NCBI GenBank assembly: GCA_012839745.1
Contig: DUMS01000071.1
Span: 1-36,531, forward strand
Origin: Tissierellia bacterium
GTDB lineage: Bacteria; Bacillota; Clostridia; Tissierellales; Tepidimicrobiaceae
DNA length: 36,531 bases
Direction of reading: 5' to 3'
The stretch's first letter is position 1, and the number at the start of each line of letters is the position of its first letter. Shown here piece by piece: positions 1 to 7,537 of the stretch. Below the pieces are notes generated by a model that saw only the letters and a program-made list of their open reading frames with translations, did no database searches and was not told the DNA's origin. The position numbers and the translations under genes are program-made.

Positions 1-23
1 AAAACCCCCGTCCCCATTGCATC
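1..23. repeat. Half copy of REP-like palindrome
   Basis: These 23 bases match positions 5866-5888 with one difference (A16 versus G5881). They correspond to the right arm of the 63-nt palindrome found there; the other arm would lie outside the window. The copy starts about 13 nt beyond the stop of the leftward coiled-coil gene, so a complete copy could end that transcript. Confidence 0.75.
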
Positions 24-35
24 TCTTATATGTTC

Positions 36-833
36 CTACTTCTTCATGAAAGACCAGCCTCTTATTCTGGCGCTTCCCCATTTATCAGCCATTTCATTAA
101 ATGCTTCCTCTATATTTATATTAGAATTAAGCAATGCTTCTATGATTTTGTTCAGCTTGATATTTTCTTCTACTAATATTTCAACCTGTTTACTTAGAGA
201 GTTATTTGATTCTATTACTTTTGGAATAGTGTTATTTAGTATGTTATTTACTGTTTCAGCCATTTTGTTCTGTTTTATGGAAAGTTCCTTTAGTTGGCTA
301 TCAAAATTGCTGATGATTGTATCAATTCTATTATCAATATGTTTATATGTATTTATAATTGCTTTATATCTGCTCTCAAGTTCGTTTAAGCTTTCATTTA
401 TTGATGTAGTTTTGTTATTTATATCGTTATCAAAAACTGACTTCAGATCATCAACTACAGTTGAGATGCTATTTAATGTTCTTTTTAGCTTCTTAGCATT
501 ATCCAGTGCCTCATTAACAGAAACAATGTTTTGTTGAATTTTCTCATTATTGTCATAAGCTAAATTCAACATATTGTTCATTCCATTACTTATTTCATTG
601 ATAGCATTTTGAGAACTATCGCATAGGGTTTTGAGCTTTTCCTCAATATTCATTATTTTATCCATAATGTTTTCTTTTTCAAAGTGCTCACTTAATTCCT
701 TAAACTCCTTATGGGATTTGTAATATTTTAATAATACGTCTTTGAATTCAGTTATTTTCTTCAACATATCATCAGTAATATCTATGTTTTCCTGAAACTT
801 TTTAATAAGATTAGCAATATCCTCATTGTACAT
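36..833 (-). CDS. Coiled-coil protein, partner of the RelE-UvrD helicase
   Basis: A 265-residue protein I do not recognise. It is almost entirely predicted alpha-helix, rich in N, K, I, L, E and S with heptad-like spacing from about residue 5 to 245, and looks like a long coiled coil. I see no signal peptide, membrane segment or catalytic motif. The short tail has a few aromatic and basic residues (WGSARIRGWSF). The ATG (833-831) lies inside the end of the upstream helicase gene, an 11-nt overlap in a different frame, with an AAGGGGG ribosome site about 7 nt upstream inside that gene. The two are therefore probably translationally coupled and act together. A scaffold, sensor or regulator of the helicase is a guess; chemotaxis- or SMC-like coiled coils are alternatives. 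Confidence 0.8.
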   Translation of the reverse strand: MYNEDIANLIKKFQENIDITDDMLKKITEFKDVLLKYYKSHKEFKELSEHFEKENIMDKIMNIEEKLKTLCDSSQNAINEISNGMNNMLNLAYDNNEKIQQNIVSVNEALDNAKKLKRTLNSISTVVDDLKSVFDNDINNKTTSINESLNELESRYKAIINTYKHIDNRIDTIISNFDSQLKELSIKQNKMAETVNNILNNTIPKVIESNNSLSKQVEILVEENIKLNKIIEALLNSNINIEEAFNEMADKWGSARIRGWSFMKK

Positions 834-3189
834 TATTTAGCCCCCTTATAGCTTCTTCAATATCATAGGTTTTTTCCAAAATAGATTCTGAACTTCTATC
901 AATTAAATTCAACAAGTAATTATTGATTAAAACATTTATGAACTCATCATCAACCTGATCATTTTCGATAAACTTAATTATTCGGGTAAGCTCTTCCTCT
1001 TTTATTTGTTCAGGGTTAAAATGTAAAATAGCTTCCAGCCTTTTTAGCTCATTGCCACTATTATAGAAAGCTTTTTCTGCCCATTCCCATTCTTCAATAT
1101 TCATGAAAATTCTGCCGGCTTTCTCAAAATCATCCTTGCTGTTGCCAGTTGCATATAAGATTTTAGCTTGGCATCTTACTATTGGGGTATCATCATTACT
1201 GTTGGTCATTGCATTATATTTTTCATAGTTTTTGATTGCTTTTTCGTATTGGCTGTTTTTTTCCAGTTTCAATCCTGCTTCATACCATTCTTCAGGGCTT
1301 TTGGCTTCTGTAATAATCAATATGTCATCATCTACAGTTTCGATGGTATCAAATTCCTGGCCTGAAAACCTGAAACTTTTGGTATCACTGTTTTCCTCCA
1401 TAAAGAATAGAGTATTTTTGGCTCGTGTCAAGCTAACATAGTATAGATTGAAATAATATCTATGGCTGGAGCTCCTTCTCCCTTCTCCATTAAATATTTC
1501 AAGCCAGTCATTATAATTATCTGATAAAAGGTTTAGGCATAAAACATGGTTATATTCACAACCCTTTGCTTCCATAACTGTATATACAAAATCCAGTTCA
1601 TTATATCTTAATTTTTCAAGGAGCTTTTTCTTTGCAAGCTCATCAGATACAATAATGGCGCTTAATGGCTGTTCGCTAAACAGTTGCACGATTTTTTCCA
1701 AATTGTTTATGTTATAGCTAATACTAAAAATCTTGTTATCTGCAGTTGGTTCTTTCATTGGTATTTCTTCCAGGTCATACTCTTCTTTCTGATGGCCTAT
1801 TAATTTTTTTCTCATTTTAGTTACTTCATTGATATATTCTACTATTTTATAGTCATTTCTGTAGTTGTTTTTTAATATTAAAGGTTCCTTTTTGATATCA
1901 TTAATAAATAAGTATTTCCTTAATCTTTCAAAGCTGAACAGAGTCGGGCTTATAATCTGGTTAGAATCCCCAATAAAATACAGGCTGTTGTATTTGCAAA
2001 GCATCTTTATCATATATATCTGCAATTCTGTCAAATCTTGAACTTCATCAACTACAATATTATCTGTTTTTATTGATGGATTCTTGCTTATCAGATTTAT
2101 CATCAACCTGGCCAAATCATTATCGTCATAATACCTATTCTGTTCAAGCCACCAGTTATATTTTTCAGCAATACTATATATTTGCTTTCTATCATCAATA
2201 TCATATTTGCAATATTTATCTGCAATTTCGTAATAAACATTCCTGTCTATCAAGCTTTTGGAATAATCCCTATCCCAGTTATCTTCCATGTATCCCTTTA
2301 TCTTACCTCTTATTTCTGCCCAAACATCGATGGGGCTGTAGGGATAATGAAAACAGTTGTCATTATACCAATTGATAAATTTTCTCAAATCCATGTAGTT
2401 TAATTTTTTTAGATTCAATTTTCTCAAGCAATAATCATAAAAAGAAAAATACCTGTCTTTATTTTCGTCTCCAAATTCTTCGGCAATGTTTTTTACATAT
2501 TCTACAAGTTCATCAGTAAGAGTCAAGTAAAGGTAATTCATTCCTATATTCTTTATAAAATCAACAATGTTTATGCTTACCAATGTCTTACCGCTGCCTG
2601 CATTTCCTATAATTATAGTAGGCGGTTTGCTTTTGGCATATTTTTGCTGTTGTGAATTCAATAGGGGTATTCCAGTAAGGTGATAAGACCTTATGAAACT
2701 GGCAATTTTCTCTTGTGTAACGTAATATGTGATGTTTTTATCAAGGTCATAATCCTTTGCATATGTAAGTTCTTCCTCTGTTTCCTGTACATCGTAGTTT
2801 TCATAGAAGTATTCATGAAATAAATAATTATCAGGATTAATAGTGGAAGCTATCTGAGATTGTCTATCGTGGTCGGTGACATAGGAAAGCAGGAATATGG
2901 AGTTGTCATCAATTATATTATTATTTGAATCCTTCTTTAAATCCTTATAGAACTTATAGATTACTCTATGGCTTCCATTAGCATAAAATTTGTATATATT
3001 CCCATATTGGTCATATTTCTTAGAATTATACTTACTTATCAGATAAGATGAAATATCCGCAGGGCTTGAACTTAATTTATCACATATATCGTCAAGAATG
3101 TTTATGAGCTTTTCCTTATCCTTCTTATCCAGTTTTCTTATTTCTCTATGAAATCGGTCTGAGAAAAACAACATGCTTTTGGCATTCAA
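823..3189 (-). CDS. UvrD-like SF1 helicase with N-terminal RelE/ParE-like domain and C-terminal TPR-like region
   Basis: 788 residues. Residues about 6-110 look like a RelE/ParE toxin fold: basic helices, then YKFYANGSHRVIYKF (66-80) and a final strand ending LLSYVTDHDR (100-109). The SF1 helicase core follows: Walker A GNAGSGKT (195-202), DEVQD (381-385), GDSNQ (407-411), NNYRN (441-445), MEAKGCEYNHV (539-549) and YYVSLTRAKN (583-592). Residues about 630-720 form helical pairs of TPR type. All NTPase motifs are intact, so it should be an active ATPase; nucleic-acid unwinding is family inference. The start is TTG at 3189, supported by AAGGAGGT at 3198-3205 seven nt upstream; the ATG at codon 6 has no such site. 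It is the first gene of a two-gene leftward unit. Whether the RelE-like domain is catalytic cannot be told by eye. Confidence 0.88.
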   Translation of the reverse strand: MNAKSMLFFSDRFHREIRKLDKKDKEKLINILDDICDKLSSSPADISSYLISKYNSKKYDQYGNIYKFYANGSHRVIYKFYKDLKKDSNNNIIDDNSIFLLSYVTDHDRQSQIASTINPDNYLFHEYFYENYDVQETEEELTYAKDYDLDKNITYYVTQEKIASFIRSYHLTGIPLLNSQQQKYAKSKPPTIIIGNAGSGKTLVSINIVDFIKNIGMNYLYLTLTDELVEYVKNIAEEFGDENKDRYFSFYDYCLRKLNLKKLNYMDLRKFINWYNDNCFHYPYSPIDVWAEIRGKIKGYMEDNWDRDYSKSLIDRNVYYEIADKYCKYDIDDRKQIYSIAEKYNWWLEQNRYYDDNDLARLMINLISKNPSIKTDNIVVDEVQDLTELQIYMIKMLCKYNSLYFIGDSNQIISPTLFSFERLRKYLFINDIKKEPLILKNNYRNDYKIVEYINEVTKMRKKLIGHQKEEYDLEEIPMKEPTADNKIFSISYNINNLEKIVQLFSEQPLSAIIVSDELAKKKLLEKLRYNELDFVYTVMEAKGCEYNHVLCLNLLSDNYNDWLEIFNGEGRRSSSHRYYFNLYYVSLTRAKNTLFFMEENSDTKSFRFSGQEFDTIETVDDDILIITEAKSPEEWYEAGLKLEKNSQYEKAIKNYEKYNAMTNSNDDTPIVRCQAKILYATGNSKDDFEKAGRIFMNIEEWEWAEKAFYNSGNELKRLEAILHFNPEQIKEEELTRIIKFIENDQVDDEFINVLINNYLLNLIDRSSESILEKTYDIEEAIRGLNNVQ

Positions 3190-3348
3190 ACAATTTACCT
3201 CCTTAATTCATGTAGCTCTACTGTCTTATGTATGCACTATAAGTCATTTTGTTGGTTTTTGGCGAAACCTTTTATATAATATTACTAGAATTATCTACTA
3301 TAATCAATGATAGATATTGAAATATTGTGGATTTTGGTGATTTATATA

Positions 3349-3357
3349 TGATATAAT
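3349..3357 (+). promoter_or_regulatory. Extended -10 promoter for 3487 gene
   Basis: TG-A-TATAAT at 3349-3357 is a perfect extended -10 element. No good -35 hexamer sits 17 nt upstream, which extended -10 promoters tolerate. Transcription would start near 3364, about 20 nt before the long hairpin at 3384-3459. Confidence 0.45.
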
Positions 3358-3383
3358 GAAAAAAATAATCAACTATATAGCAT

Positions 3384-3459
3384 AACCCTTTCTATAGCTT
3401 AGGATAAAATGCAGTAATAAAGAAATATTGATTCATTACTAACAGCTAAAGGAAGGGTT
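3384..3459 (+). promoter_or_regulatory. Long hairpin in the leader of the 3487 gene
   Basis: A 16-nt arm AACCCTTTCTATAGCT (3384-3399) pairs with AGCTAAAGGAAGGGTT (3444-3459) with one mismatch and one G-U pair. A second short stem, AGTAAT/ATTACT (3413-3418 with 3435-3440), lies inside. The element sits between a promoter-like -10 and the ribosome site at 3474-3480, so it would be in the 5' leader. It could be a cis-regulatory RNA or a small inverted-repeat insertion. It matches no riboswitch class I know. Confidence 0.5.
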
Positions 3460-3486
3460 TGCAGATTAAATGGAAGGAGGATAATT

Positions 3487-3927
3487 GTGATTATTCATGA
3501 TGATGAGTTATTATACGTGCTATTGGACAAGCTATCAGAATTAGGTCTAGCAGATTTTGGTGAACTAATATTGCCTCTACTTGAGCGAATAGCAGAGAAA
3601 GGGACAAAAGGAAAATGTCCAAATGGAGAAGAAATAGGTATAGATCATTATATAAACTTTATACCAAGCAGAATAAAAGGAATGTGCTGTGATAGGCTAG
3701 TTGTAGTGTGCTTTGATGGGGATAGTTTAGATGAAAGATTAAGAGAAATGGTATATCATTCTGGTATTTATTGCCAAAACAGAAATAAGAGAGTACTTTT
3801 TTTGACTTCAAAATGGGATACCGGTATATTTGAGAAACATGCGGATGCTTGCAGGATAATTGAAAGTTGGGGAGTAGATGTTAATTTTGTACTTATAGGT
3901 AAGAATACTGTAAATATGATAAAGTAA
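3487..3927 (+). CDS. Unrecognised small protein
   Basis: 146 residues, GTG start with GGAAGGAGG at 3472-3480, six nt upstream. I do not recognise the family. The sequence alternates amphipathic helices (DDELLYVLLDKLSELGLADFG near the N-terminus) with hydrophobic strands (RLVVVCFDGD, RVLFLTSKWD, VNFVLIGKN), suggesting a soluble alpha/beta fold. It has several cysteines, including a CC pair near residue 67. There is no signal peptide or membrane segment. It stands alone: its own promoter-like site and hairpin leader upstream, a terminator directly after the stop. The neighbours (defence-like helicase to the left, anchored DUF4309-like protein to the right) do not reveal its job. Confidence 0.75.
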   Translation: MIIHDDELLYVLLDKLSELGLADFGELILPLLERIAEKGTKGKCPNGEEIGIDHYINFIPSRIKGMCCDRLVVVCFDGDSLDERLREMVYHSGIYCQNRNKRVLFLTSKWDTGIFEKHADACRIIESWGVDVNFVLIGKNTVNMIK

Positions 3928-3954
3928 GGGAGACATAGATCTCCCTTTAATTTT
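3928..3954 (+). terminator. Rho-independent terminator
   Basis: GGGAGA (3928-3933), six-nt loop, TCTCCC (3940-3945), then TTTAATTTT. It begins at the base after the stop codon of the 3487 gene. Confidence 0.8.
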
Positions 3955-3956
3955 CC

Positions 3957-4020
3957 ATTTATATATCAGTCTATCCTCCAGATGGAAGGTAAAGGTATCA
4001 GCTCTAAAACATATGGATTG
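3957..4020 (+). pseudogene. Remnant of a YgjP-type metallopeptidase gene (N-terminal part)
   Basis: Reading from 3957 gives IYISVYPPDGR and then, after a one-base frame change, VKVSA followed by LKHMD and a stop. This matches VYISVHPPGGNVKVS from the broken YgjP-like gene starting at 6038, and DNA identity is visible between 3963-4007 and 6104-6146. The fragment keeps the residues that follow VKVS, which are deleted in the 6038 copy. It has no start codon, no metal-binding motif and a frameshift, so it is a decayed duplicate. The match is short, and the right-hand limit is uncertain. Confidence 0.5.
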
Positions 4021-4120
4021 ATTCATGGCCAAATGGGTATATATTAGTATAGATGGAAGAGAGGGAGAATGATACAATAATACTATGCCATTGGCAAATA
4101 AGTAAATAGGAGGATAGATA

Positions 4121-5215
4121 ATGAAAGAAAAGAATATTAAACTAGGACTTATCTTATTAGGTTTAGTAATTTTATCAGCATTTATTTTCATTAATAGAGA
4201 AGATAAAAAAGGCAAAATTAATGAGCCCCATGACAATCCTTTATATAATGAGGAAGTGAATAATGAACCGATAGTTAATGAAGACGAAGACAAATATAAT
4301 AGTTCTGATAATCCTGCTGATGATGAAAGGGCCAATGAATTGTTTAGATCTGCCTATGATGGCTATATAGACAATGTAGAGTTTGGAATCGGTGATGATG
4401 CAGGAAAGGTAGTGGAGAAATGGGGAGAACCAAATTCTAAAGGTTATATATATGGTGGACTTTATCTGCAATACGATAAAGCTATATTTTATACAAATGG
4501 ATACATAGAAGACGATAATTATATTTATGGGAACATAAGCATGATTGATACAGGAGAAACCTATGGCATAAAGGAAGGCATGATTATAGAAGAAGCTATT
4601 GAGCTTTTAGGTATACCAGATGGAGAGGATATATACGATGAATTAAGGGACTATGGAGAGGGTATCTATTATCCAAAGTTCTATTACTATGCAGGCGATT
4701 ATACTATTAGCATTGTTTATGACCCAGAGACTAAACTCATTAAATATATTCAATTAGATGATTATAGGCCGGAGCCCGATATTGGCAGGGAAGGCTTTGC
4801 AGGTCTAAATGAAAGGGAAAAAGAAGTATATGAAGATTTCACAATTGGCTTTGACGAAAATGTATTAAACGGTATGAGTCCATTATCTGTAATGAAAATA
4901 TATATTCATGCACTAATGGAAGGAAACTATGAGGCTGAATGGGAATTATATACAAAGGAAGAAGATCAACTAGGCTGGGATAAAGAGTACCATATGGCAA
5001 TACCTGAAGAGGACAGGCCTAAGAATTTTGACCATTATAGAAACCCAGTAAATATTAAATTAACCTATAGTGAGGATTATAAATATGCCAGCATATCCTG
5101 GGAAGATAGGTATTTAGATGAATATGACGGATTTGGAAATCCATTTAGATATAGCTTTAGCCTAGTTAGAAGTGAAGACTATATATGGAAGGTATCCTTC
5201 TTGCCTATGCAGTGA
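4121..5215 (+). CDS. Membrane-anchored DUF4309 (YjgB-like) protein
   Basis: 364 residues; ATG preceded by AGGAGG (4111-4116). Residues 7-25 form one hydrophobic segment without a lipobox cysteine, so the protein is probably held outside the membrane by an uncleaved N-terminal anchor. A very acidic, Asn-rich linker (28-70) follows. Residues about 73-213 resemble the DUF4309 domain of YjgB-type proteins (VVEKWGEPN, YGIKEGMIIEEAIELLGIPDG). Residues about 235-364 (SPLSVMKIYIHALMEGNYEAEWELY) look like an NTF2-like or DUF4829-type domain. Function is unknown. The next gene starts 20 nt after this stop, so the two are probably cotranscribed. The domain names come from recalled motifs and are moderately certain. 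Confidence 0.75.
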   Translation: MKEKNIKLGLILLGLVILSAFIFINREDKKGKINEPHDNPLYNEEVNNEPIVNEDEDKYNSSDNPADDERANELFRSAYDGYIDNVEFGIGDDAGKVVEKWGEPNSKGYIYGGLYLQYDKAIFYTNGYIEDDNYIYGNISMIDTGETYGIKEGMIIEEAIELLGIPDGEDIYDELRDYGEGIYYPKFYYYAGDYTISIVYDPETKLIKYIQLDDYRPEPDIGREGFAGLNEREKEVYEDFTIGFDENVLNGMSPLSVMKIYIHALMEGNYEAEWELYTKEEDQLGWDKEYHMAIPEEDRPKNFDHYRNPVNIKLTYSEDYKYASISWEDRYLDEYDGFGNPFRYSFSLVRSEDYIWKVSFLPMQ

Positions 5216-5235
5216 TTAATAAAAAGGAGATGTTT

Positions 5236-5823
5236 ATGAAAAAGACAGTATTTAAAACATTAGCAGCTTTAGTCATTCTTTTAATAGTATTTTTCATAAT
5301 AGTTGAAAGTATAATTATTATGGAGGGGAGGAATATGACAAAGGAAAAAGTAGACTATGTTATTATACTTGGTGCAAGGCTCTATGGAAGCATACCTTCC
5401 CCATCTTTATTGGAAAGGCTAAAAGCTGCTAAGGAGTATTTATTAAAGAATGAAGATGTAAAAGTGGTCGTATCAGGTGGGCAGGGTGTAAACGAGGATA
5501 TTCCAGAAGCGTTTGCAATGAGGAAGTACCTGATGGAAAACGGAATTGAGGATAGCAGAATACTTATAGAGGACAAGTCCACAAGCACCTTTGAGAACCT
5601 GAAGATGAGTCTAGAAAAGATTAAGGAAGTGGATGATAGAGAGAATATCAAGGTTTTAATTGCAACTAACAGATACCATGTTTTCAGAGCCAGGTTTTTG
5701 GCCAAAAGGCTGGGCATGATACCTTTTGGACTGCCAGCAGAAATACCGCCAACAACTGTTATAAAATCTTATATTAGAGAATTCTTTGCTGTAATAAAGT
5801 CTTTTTTATTTGATAGAGTTTGA
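5236..5823 (+). CDS. YdcF family (DUF218) membrane-anchored protein
   Basis: 195 residues from the ATG at 5236, chosen because AAAAAGGAGA ends six nt upstream; the reading frame extends back to 5185 but would overlap the previous gene without a ribosome site. Residues 5-29 form a membrane anchor. The DUF218 domain shows YVIILGARL (41-49), SPSLLERL (55-62), VVVSGGQG (77-84), the EA pair after EDIP (91-92) and IEDKSTSTFEN (111-121). Relatives include SanA, ElyC and YdcF, linked to envelope integrity; the biochemical activity is unsettled. It is probably in an operon with the DUF4309-like gene, and its stop is followed two nt later by a 63-nt palindrome that may end the transcript. Confidence 0.88.
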   Translation: MKKTVFKTLAALVILLIVFFIIVESIIIMEGRNMTKEKVDYVIILGARLYGSIPSPSLLERLKAAKEYLLKNEDVKVVVSGGQGVNEDIPEAFAMRKYLMENGIEDSRILIEDKSTSTFENLKMSLEKIKEVDDRENIKVLIATNRYHVFRARFLAKRLGMIPFGLPAEIPPTTVIKSYIREFFAVIKSFLFDRV

Positions 5824-5825
5824 AA

Positions 5826-5888
5826 GATGCAATGGGGACGGGGGTTTGTGCATCAATTTGATGCAAAAACCCCCGTCCCCGTTGCATC
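5826..5888. repeat. 63-nt REP-like palindrome
   Basis: An almost perfect palindrome centred on 5857: 31-nt arms with one G-T type mispair (5833/5881) and one mismatch (5848/5866). The outer part carries GGGGACGGGGGTTT and its complement, the inner part TGCATCAA/TTGATGCA. It starts two nt after the YdcF-family stop. Similar GGGACGG-core repeats are scattered between genes in many clostridia and are often linked to REP-associated Y1 transposases; none is encoded here. A half copy lies at 1-23 and a divergent relative at 11791-11821. Confidence 0.85.
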
Positions 5889-6037
5889 ACTAATCTAAGT
5901 GATTTTCCATTTGGAACAAATTTTATAATGTTATTATTAAGAATACTTTATAAGAAATCATAACAGATGATCTATAGTAACTCTAAATAGGAATATCAGC
6001 ACAAAGTTATACACATAAGAAAAGAAGTGATATTATA

Positions 6038-6690
6038 ATGGAGAGAATAGTAGTACATGGTATAGATATAGAATTAATAAAGAAAAATATTAAGAATGTA
6101 TACATATCAGTTCACCCACCAGGTGGAAATGTAAAGGTATCAAAACTTTCCTGGATAAGAAGCAGCAGCAAAAGTTTATAAACCAGGAAAGACAGCCTGA
6201 AAGAGATTATGTATCAGGAGAAAGCCATTATTTTTTAGGCCAGAGGTATTTGTTAAATGTAATCTATACCAATGAAAGAAAACAGGGTGTAGAAATTAGA
6301 AACAAGAAATATATAGACCTGTATGTGAGAGAAAACACTCCAAAATATCTACGGGAAAGAGTAATAATGGAATGGTATCGAAATAGACTTAAGGAGTTAA
6401 TCCCTCCATTAATATCAAAATGGGAACCTGTTATGGGAGTAAAGGTTAATGAATTTGGTGTAAAGATGATGAAAACCCGCTGGGGAACCTGCAATCCCAG
6501 TGCAAGGAGGATATGGGTCAATTTAGAACTGGCAAAAAAGAGCCCTATCTGTTTAGAGTATATAGTTGTTCATGAAATGGTTCATCTATTGGAAAGGACA
6601 CACAATGAAAGATTTACAGCATATATGGATAGATTCATACCTAATTGGAGAGCAGTAAAAGCAGAACTAAATGAGATTATATTTGAATGA
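6038..6690 (+). pseudogene. YgjP-like metallopeptidase (DUF45/SprT-like), internal deletion and frameshift
   Basis: From ATG 6038 the protein reads MERIVVHGIDIELIKKNIKN onward to VKVS, then jumps directly to KLSWI, so about 15-20 codons that this family normally has between the two are missing. Near 6158 one base is lost: the frame changes and the original frame stops at 6177, while the rest (KQQQKFINQERQ) continues from 6160 to 6690. That second part keeps the zinc site VVHEMVHLLERTHNERF with HExxH. The longest open piece without the shift starts at a TTG (6250) with no ribosome site. I call it a pseudogene; a sequencing error could explain the shift but not the missing codons. A second fragment of the same family lies at 3957. 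Confidence 0.75.
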
Positions 6691-6773
6691 GTAGAAAGAC
6701 GATATATATTACAATCAGGTTGCAAAGAGAATCCCACTAATTGTAAATTTATCAAATAGGAAGGCTTGAATTT

Positions 6774-7262
6774 ATGAATCCAATAGCCAATAATATTCAA
6801 TTTAAGCGCATAACAGGGCAGGAAATGCTAGAAGAAGTCAAAGATCTTTTTTTGGAATATGCCCAATCCCTGAATGTAGACCTGTGTTTTCAGAATTTTG
6901 AAGAGGAACTCAATTCTTTACCAGGCAAATATGGCCCACCCGATGGAGTTTTAATACTGGCATTAATTGATGACAAAGCAGCAGGATGTGTTGCCCTTCG
7001 CAAGATTTCTGAAGACATATGTGAAATGAAAAGGTTATATGTTCGGGATTCCTACAGAGGATTTGGCATTGGAAGAAAACTTGTCAACACAATAATTGAA
7101 AATGCCATAAAGCTCAATTACAAATATATGAGGCTTGATACTCTTCCCACAATGAAAGAGGCTCAATCTCTATATACTTCCATGGGATTTTATGACATTG
7201 AGCCATACGTGTATAACCCAATAGAAGGAGCAAGGTATATGGAGCTAAGATTAAGAGAGTGA
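6774..7262 (+). CDS. GNAT family N-acetyltransferase
   Basis: 162 residues, ATG with AGGAAGG at 6758-6764. The GNAT fold shows beta-4 and motif A as [21 protein letters not shown], with the acetyl-CoA pyrophosphate loop R-G-F-G-I-G-R-K at residues 95-102. Motif B follows ([24 protein letters not shown]), then a C-terminal MELRLRE strand. Length is typical. The acyl acceptor cannot be told from sequence; free amino acids, antibiotics or protein N-termini are all possible. It is flanked by a pseudogene upstream and a terminator downstream and looks monocistronic. Confidence 0.9.
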   Translation: MNPIANNIQFKRITGQEMLEEVKDLFLEYAQSLNVDLCFQNFEEELNSLPGKYGPPDGVLILALIDDKAAGCVALRKISEDICEMKRLYVRDSYRGFGIGRKLVNTIIENAIKLNYKYMRLDTLPTMKEAQSLYTSMGFYDIEPYVYNPIEGARYMELRLRE

Positions 7263-7408
7263 AGTGCATATATCAAACCGGGTGGATATACTGGAATAAT
7301 GGTGAACCCTGAAGCATTGTGATAAAAAGGCCAGAAGAAATGTATTAAATGGAAATGATAAATAGAGAAAAGAACAGATTTTAAGCAACAATTAAAGATT
7401 TGTATATT

Positions 7409-7446
7409 AGAGCAGAGCTTAAAACAGTTTCTGCTCTCTTTTTTAT
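7409..7446 (+). terminator. Rho-independent terminator
   Basis: AGAGCAGA (7409-7416), 13-nt loop, TCTGCTCT (7430-7437), then CTTTTTTT. It separates the GNAT gene from pcrA. The rest of the 7263-7535 gap shows no convincing gene; a promoter lies at 7474-7502. Confidence 0.8.
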
Positions 7447-7473
7447 CATTCTCTTTGTATATGTTTTTTCTGT

Positions 7474-7502
7474 TTGGAATAATTCTCTTCTTATTATATA
7501 AT
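7474..7502 (+). promoter_or_regulatory. Sigma-A type promoter of pcrA-ligA
   Basis: TTGGAA (7474-7479), 17-nt spacer, TATAAT (7497-7502). It is 36 nt upstream of the pcrA ATG and just after the preceding terminator. Confidence 0.65.
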
Positions 7503-7537
7503 AATTAAGAAATGAATACATAGGAAGGAGTTAATTG

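Noticed and set aside
46-537. 163-codon plus-strand frame opposite the coiled-coil gene
   Set aside because: The antisense of a K/N/I/L-rich helical gene reads as a hydrophobic protein; the minus strand has a ribosome site, operon context and longer frame.
4121-5823. DUF4309-like and YdcF genes as part of the helicase defence module
   Set aside because: They are on the opposite strand, separated by another gene, a terminator and a gene remnant, and have envelope-type features; no evidence ties them to the helicase pair.
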